A stretch of DNA of 50,782 nt from an uncultured Pseudomonadota bacterium. Its GTDB lineage: Bacteria; Pseudomonadota; Gammaproteobacteria; Burkholderiales; Rhodocyclaceae. The stretch covers positions 1 to 50,782 of the forward strand of contig CAIQBG010000053.1 of NCBI GenBank assembly GCA_903870055.1. The letters run 5' to 3'. A program made the translations under genes and the position numbers. Shown here in pieces: positions 48,560 to 50,782 of the stretch (positions are counted from its first letter, which is position 1; each line of letters starts with the position of its first letter). The notes below the pieces were generated by a model. The model did no database searches and was not told the origin of the DNA. It saw only the letters and a list, made by a program, of their open reading frames with translations.

Positions 48560-48618
48560 CGCGAAGCATTATGCGGGCACCAGAGCCTAGGGTTGAGCTG
48601 GCTCGGCTGTTTAAATAA
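48560..48618 (+). repeat. Second, diverged copy of the trpC 3' end
   Basis: From 48571 the sequence reads ATGCGGGCACCAGAGCC, identical over 17 bases to trpC 48204-48220, then MRAPEPRVELARLFK and a stop at 48616-48618, against [15 protein letters not shown] in trpC. Slightly upstream GCGAAGCATT also matches GGTGAGGCCTTT with a base lost. The two copies are 367 bases apart and flank the nucleotidyltransferase/HEPN remnant. CAGCCTCAG occurs on both sides (48547-48555, 48624-48632). Confidence 0.8.
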
Positions 48619-48867
48619 TCAGGCAGCCTCAGTTAACGCAAGCGTGTCATAAAGCTTCATCGGTGATAGCTCCAACCCATTAGGCCAGCATAGAGCACCT
48701 GCGTCTATAAAGACGCGCTTAAAGTAGCTCTCGTCACGAAGGGCGTCTAAGAGCGGGCCCTCGCGCTTTAATAGATGCTTGCCATCAAAGATGGCTTCAT
48801 GCCCATCGGAAAAAGTCAGCAGTACTCTGAAGTCCTTTTCGTATTTGGCGTGCGTTAGTTTAATCAT
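48619..48867 (-). CDS. DUF2442 domain protein
   Basis: The 82-residue product starts MIKLTHAKYEKDFRVLLTFSD, then IFDGKHLLKREG, LDALRDESYFKRVFID and LCWPNGLELSPMKLYD, the DUF2442 pattern. I chose ATG 48867, with GGAG 9 bases upstream; the frame also opens at 48915. Either start overlaps the DUF4160 gene, here by 8 bases. DUF4160-DUF2442 pairs are common and look like small toxin-antitoxin-type modules, but no activity is established to my knowledge. Confidence 0.88.
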   Translation of the reverse strand: MIKLTHAKYEKDFRVLLTFSDGHEAIFDGKHLLKREGPLLDALRDESYFKRVFIDAGALCWPNGLELSPMKLYDTLALTEAA

Positions 48868-49129
48868 CTTGATCTGCTCCAGCGATACGTTCCATGGGCT
48901 CAAAGCGTTGGCCATGCTCCCAATTGGTAATCAATTCAGCCTGATGCTTCAAGCACCATTCTCTCACCAGTGATCTTGCCTTTGTTGGAAGATCTCCACG
49001 TGACACTTCACCGGTCATGATGTTAACTAAGGCTTCGAAGCCTTGATACTCGACATGAATGTGAGGAGGAGGGTGGTCATCGTGCCACATGCGTACGATG
49101 ATCCCAAAGAAAACAGAGAGAATCGGCAT
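48860..49129 (-). CDS. DUF4160 domain protein
   Basis: The 89-residue product starts MPILSVFFGIIVRMWHDDH, followed by PPHIHVEYQGFEALVNI and SRGDLPTKARSLVREW, the DUF4160 pattern with its conserved HxPPHxH. The ATG at 49129 has AGAGG 9 bases before it; the frame is open to 49327 but family members begin at MPxI. It overlaps the DUF2442 gene. A 13-bp inverted repeat lies 57-90 bases upstream. Function unknown; histidines could bind a metal. Confidence 0.9.
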   Translation of the reverse strand: MPILSVFFGIIVRMWHDDHPPPHIHVEYQGFEALVNIMTGEVSRGDLPTKARSLVREWCLKHQAELITNWEHGQRFEPMERIAGADQDD

Positions 49130-49403
49130 TGAGTGATACCTCTTGGCGAGTACAGGTTTGATTTTATGGGGAAAAGAAGCTGCGCCGGCTAAAATGCAAC
49201 GCGACTGCATTTTAGCCGAGGTAAATGAAAACCAAGAAAGTGTTGCATTGTTGCAACAAAACAACACCCCGAAGCCAAATCTGTTGTATTTAAGTTGCTT
49301 TGCCCTCTCGGGTGTACCACAATCCACTCAACCACTCATCCGATGAGAGGTTCCTGGTCCCGAAGCGAAAGCAGCGTGGCCATCAATCTTAAGGAGATCT
49401 CTA
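49130..49403. promoter_or_regulatory. Divergent region between the DUF4160 pair and the porin gene
   Basis: This 274-base region holds the 13-bp inverted repeat, a TTGTTGCAACAA palindrome at 49248-49259 inside a TGTTGCA/TGCAACA repeat (49241-49258), and AAGGAG (49391-49396) as the porin ribosome site. The porin leader is probably long, about 100 bases, and may be regulated post-transcriptionally. No clear sigma-70 promoter stood out. Confidence 0.5.
49186..49218. repeat. 13-bp inverted repeat upstream of the DUF4160/DUF2442 pair
   Basis: CGGCTAAAATGCA (49186-49198) and TGCATTTTAGCCG (49206-49218) are perfect complements with a 7-base loop. No T-run follows on either strand, so it is a poor terminator. 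Its place before the DUF4160 gene fits an operator, but it also lies upstream of the porin gene. Confidence 0.7.
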
Positions 49404-50600
49404 ATGCAAAAGAAAATCATCGCTGTAGCAGTTGCTGGTCTGTCAACCGCTGCTTTCGCACAAACTAACGTAACCATTTACGGCGTTGCTGACGTTTCGG
49501 GTCAAGGCTACAACGTTTCTCAAACTAAGGCTACAACCAGCAAGCCTGCCGGTAATGTGTTTGCTCTTGAAAACAACTCGTCGCTGATCGGCTTCAAAGG
49601 TACGGAAGATCTGGGCAATGGCCTGAAGGCTCTGTTCCAAGCTGAAACTAACATCAATATTACCGGTACCCAGGGCAGCACGAGCGGTACAGGTGCTGTG
49701 TCTACTGGCGCTACAACTCTGTTTAGTGGCCTTCGTGATTCGTATGTTGGCTTGAGCAGCAAGTATGGCACAGGTATGGCAGGTTTCATGTCGACCCCAC
49801 TCCGTGCTTCGTTGAACAGCTATGACGTAATGCCAGGCGCAACAGGCTCGGGTCGTATTGAGCACATGATGTCGACTATGAAGTTTAATAACGTTGCATC
49901 GTTTGCCTCGTCGGTTCGTGCTACTGCAGTAGCGTACGCAATGCCAACTCTGTATGGTTTTGACGCTTCGATCGCCTACACAGGTTCGAACAACAACGGT
50001 ATTAACAACAGTGCCACGCCAGCAGCCGGCACTTGTGCTAATTCCCTGTCGACTTGTACAGCTCAGCCACAAAGCGTGTTTGGTCTTAACTTGGGTTGGA
50101 CTGGCTATGGCGTAAACGTCAAGGGTGCATTCCAACAAGCTAACCAAAACTTTACTGGTACAAACCTTGGTGACTATACGTCTTACCTGGTTGGTGCTGG
50201 TTACACCGGCATCGCAGGCCTGAAGCTTAGCGGTGTATTCGTTCGCAATACATTGGGTACGACGGCTGCTATGGGTCTGACCCCAGACGGCGCCGGCAAA
50301 ATCACTAACAATCAGTTCTATACCGGTGCATCGTACCGTATGGGCAACTGGGAGCCACGTGTTTCTGCTGTTTGGTCAAGCGATGTTAATGGTTCAAACA
50401 TTCAGCAGCTGGGTTCGCGTCAGTGGACCGCCAACGTTGGCTATTACATGAGCAAGCGTACGCAAGTTTACGGCCTTGTTTCGAACGTCAGCAACTCGGC
50501 TAACCAGAACTTCTCAATGGCGCAGCAGTCGGCAAATCTTCGCCCGACTAATGGTCAGAACGAGTTCACCTATGGTATGGGTATGCGTACTTCGTTCTAA
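49404..50600 (+). CDS. Gram-negative trimeric porin
   Basis: The 398-residue product has a signal peptide (MQKKIIAVAVAGLSTAAFA, cut before QTNV) and begins VTIYGVADVSGQGYNV, the family start. It has LIGFKGTEDLGNGLKALFQAET and the C-terminal phenylalanine of outer membrane barrels (YGMGMRTSF). It belongs to the 16-strand porin family of Betaproteobacteria. The internal loops (Asn/Ser/Gly/Thr-rich about 100-110 and 190-225) are variable. AAGGAG precedes the ATG by 7 bases, and a strong hairpin follows the stop. Confidence 0.95.
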   Translation: MQKKIIAVAVAGLSTAAFAQTNVTIYGVADVSGQGYNVSQTKATTSKPAGNVFALENNSSLIGFKGTEDLGNGLKALFQAETNINITGTQGSTSGTGAVSTGATTLFSGLRDSYVGLSSKYGTGMAGFMSTPLRASLNSYDVMPGATGSGRIEHMMSTMKFNNVASFASSVRATAVAYAMPTLYGFDASIAYTGSNNNGINNSATPAAGTCANSLSTCTAQPQSVFGLNLGWTGYGVNVKGAFQQANQNFTGTNLGDYTSYLVGAGYTGIAGLKLSGVFVRNTLGTTAAMGLTPDGAGKITNNQFYTGASYRMGNWEPRVSAVWSSDVNGSNIQQLGSRQWTANVGYYMSKRTQVYGLVSNVSNSANQNFSMAQQSANLRPTNGQNEFTYGMGMRTSF

Positions 50601-50625
50601 TCTGACTTAGGTCAAATTAGTACTT

Positions 50626-50652
50626 AAAACGGGCACTTCGGTGCCCGTTTTT
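50626..50652 (+). terminator. Porin gene terminator
   Basis: AAAACGGGCAC pairs with GTGCCCGTTTT around a TTCG tetraloop, followed by TATTT. It is a textbook Rho-independent terminator starting 26 bases after the porin stop and ending 9 bases before the IS3-type end. Confidence 0.92.
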
Positions 50653-50660
50653 ATTTGCCT

Positions 50661-50782
50661 TGACCCGTCCTAAATAGCGTTGACACATTTTGATCCTGAA
50701 GGAGAAGTGTCAATGGCAGTCTGGGTTAAGCGTACACAACGCGATTACACGATGTCTTTTAAATTGGCTGTTGTCGAGCAAA
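50661..50782 (+). mobile_element. IS3-family element, left end (runs off right edge)
   Basis: TGACCCGTCCTAAATAGCGT starts at 50661 and continues TGACACATTTTG; it looks like an IS3-type terminal repeat beginning with TGA. The transposase orfA begins 52 bases further on. Only 122 bases are in view, so integrity, the far end and the target duplication are unknown. It sits directly after the porin terminator. Confidence 0.6.
50713..50782 (+). CDS. IS3-family transposase orfA, N-terminal part
   Basis: From ATG 50713, 23 codons read MAVWVKRTQRDYTMSFKLAV followed by VEQ, then the window ends. KRTQRDYxxSFKLxVV is the usual start of one group of IS3-family orfA products, a helix-turn-helix DNA-binding protein that is joined to orfB by frameshifting. 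GGAG lies 10 bases before the start codon. Confidence 0.7.
   Translation, partial: MAVWVKRTQRDYTMSFKLAVVEQ

Noticed and set aside
1-50782. CRISPR arrays, tRNA or rRNA genes, prophage
   Set aside because: No regular spaced repeats, no tRNA cloverleaf or rRNA core sequences, and no phage structural or integrase genes were recognised by eye. A covariance-model scan would be decisive.

Overview
The window looks like a Betaproteobacterium. The gene order mraZ-rsmH-ftsL-ftsI-murE-murF-mraY-murD-ftsW-murG-murC-murB-ddl-ftsQ-ftsA-ftsZ-lpxC, followed by dciA, secA and argJ, fits. So do the rpe-gph-trpE and trpG-trpD-trpC groups, the phasin, the trimeric porin of the Gram-negative porin family, and the kdsD-kdsC-lptC-lptA cluster. 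I cannot fix the order or genus from sequence alone. Almost all of the DNA is ordinary, densely packed housekeeping sequence.

Layout. 1-142: the end of an IS30-type insertion sequence running off the left edge. 153-2301 (minus): ykgJ-type cysteine cluster gene and glnS. 2334-7913 (plus): hrpA, an EI24-type membrane protein and a molybdopterin-binding-domain protein. 7928-10714 (minus): the Kdo and LPS-transport cluster kdsD-kdsC-lptC-lptA. 10796-12757: a CPA2 cation/proton antiporter. 12758-14971 (minus): yraN, an exported HIRAN-domain protein, diaA/gmhA-type gene and dolP-type lipoprotein, with rsmI diverging from them (15007-15897). 15964-17016: pyrC, then the RNase P RNA gene rnpB (about 17024-17465).

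17785-36882 is the complete division and cell wall (dcw) cluster, nearly all stop/start overlaps, so it probably works as one or a few long transcripts. Its front carries a promoter overlapped by three 10-bp-spaced MraZ-type repeats and an upstream consensus DnaA box. lpxC has its own extended -10 promoter. dciA (minus) and secA (plus) diverge; argJ, rpe, gph and trpE follow secA.

44.5-49.3 kb is the only accessory-looking stretch. A phasin gene lies convergent to trpE. Next come a broken zeta-toxin-like gene with an intact 58-residue partner, then trpGDC, then remnants of a nucleotidyltransferase/HEPN pair bracketed by two copies of the trpC 3' end, then an intact DUF4160/DUF2442 pair. A porin gene with a strong terminator closes the region, and an IS3-type element begins at 50661 and runs off the right edge. 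Because both edges fall inside transposase genes, this may be a whole contig broken at repeats.

I found no large undescribed system. The items most worth a second look are the trpC-tail duplication around the toxin/antitoxin remnant, the DUF4160/DUF2442 pair with its 13-bp inverted repeat, the zeta remnant with its small partner, and the exported HIRAN protein. No tRNA genes or CRISPR arrays were seen.
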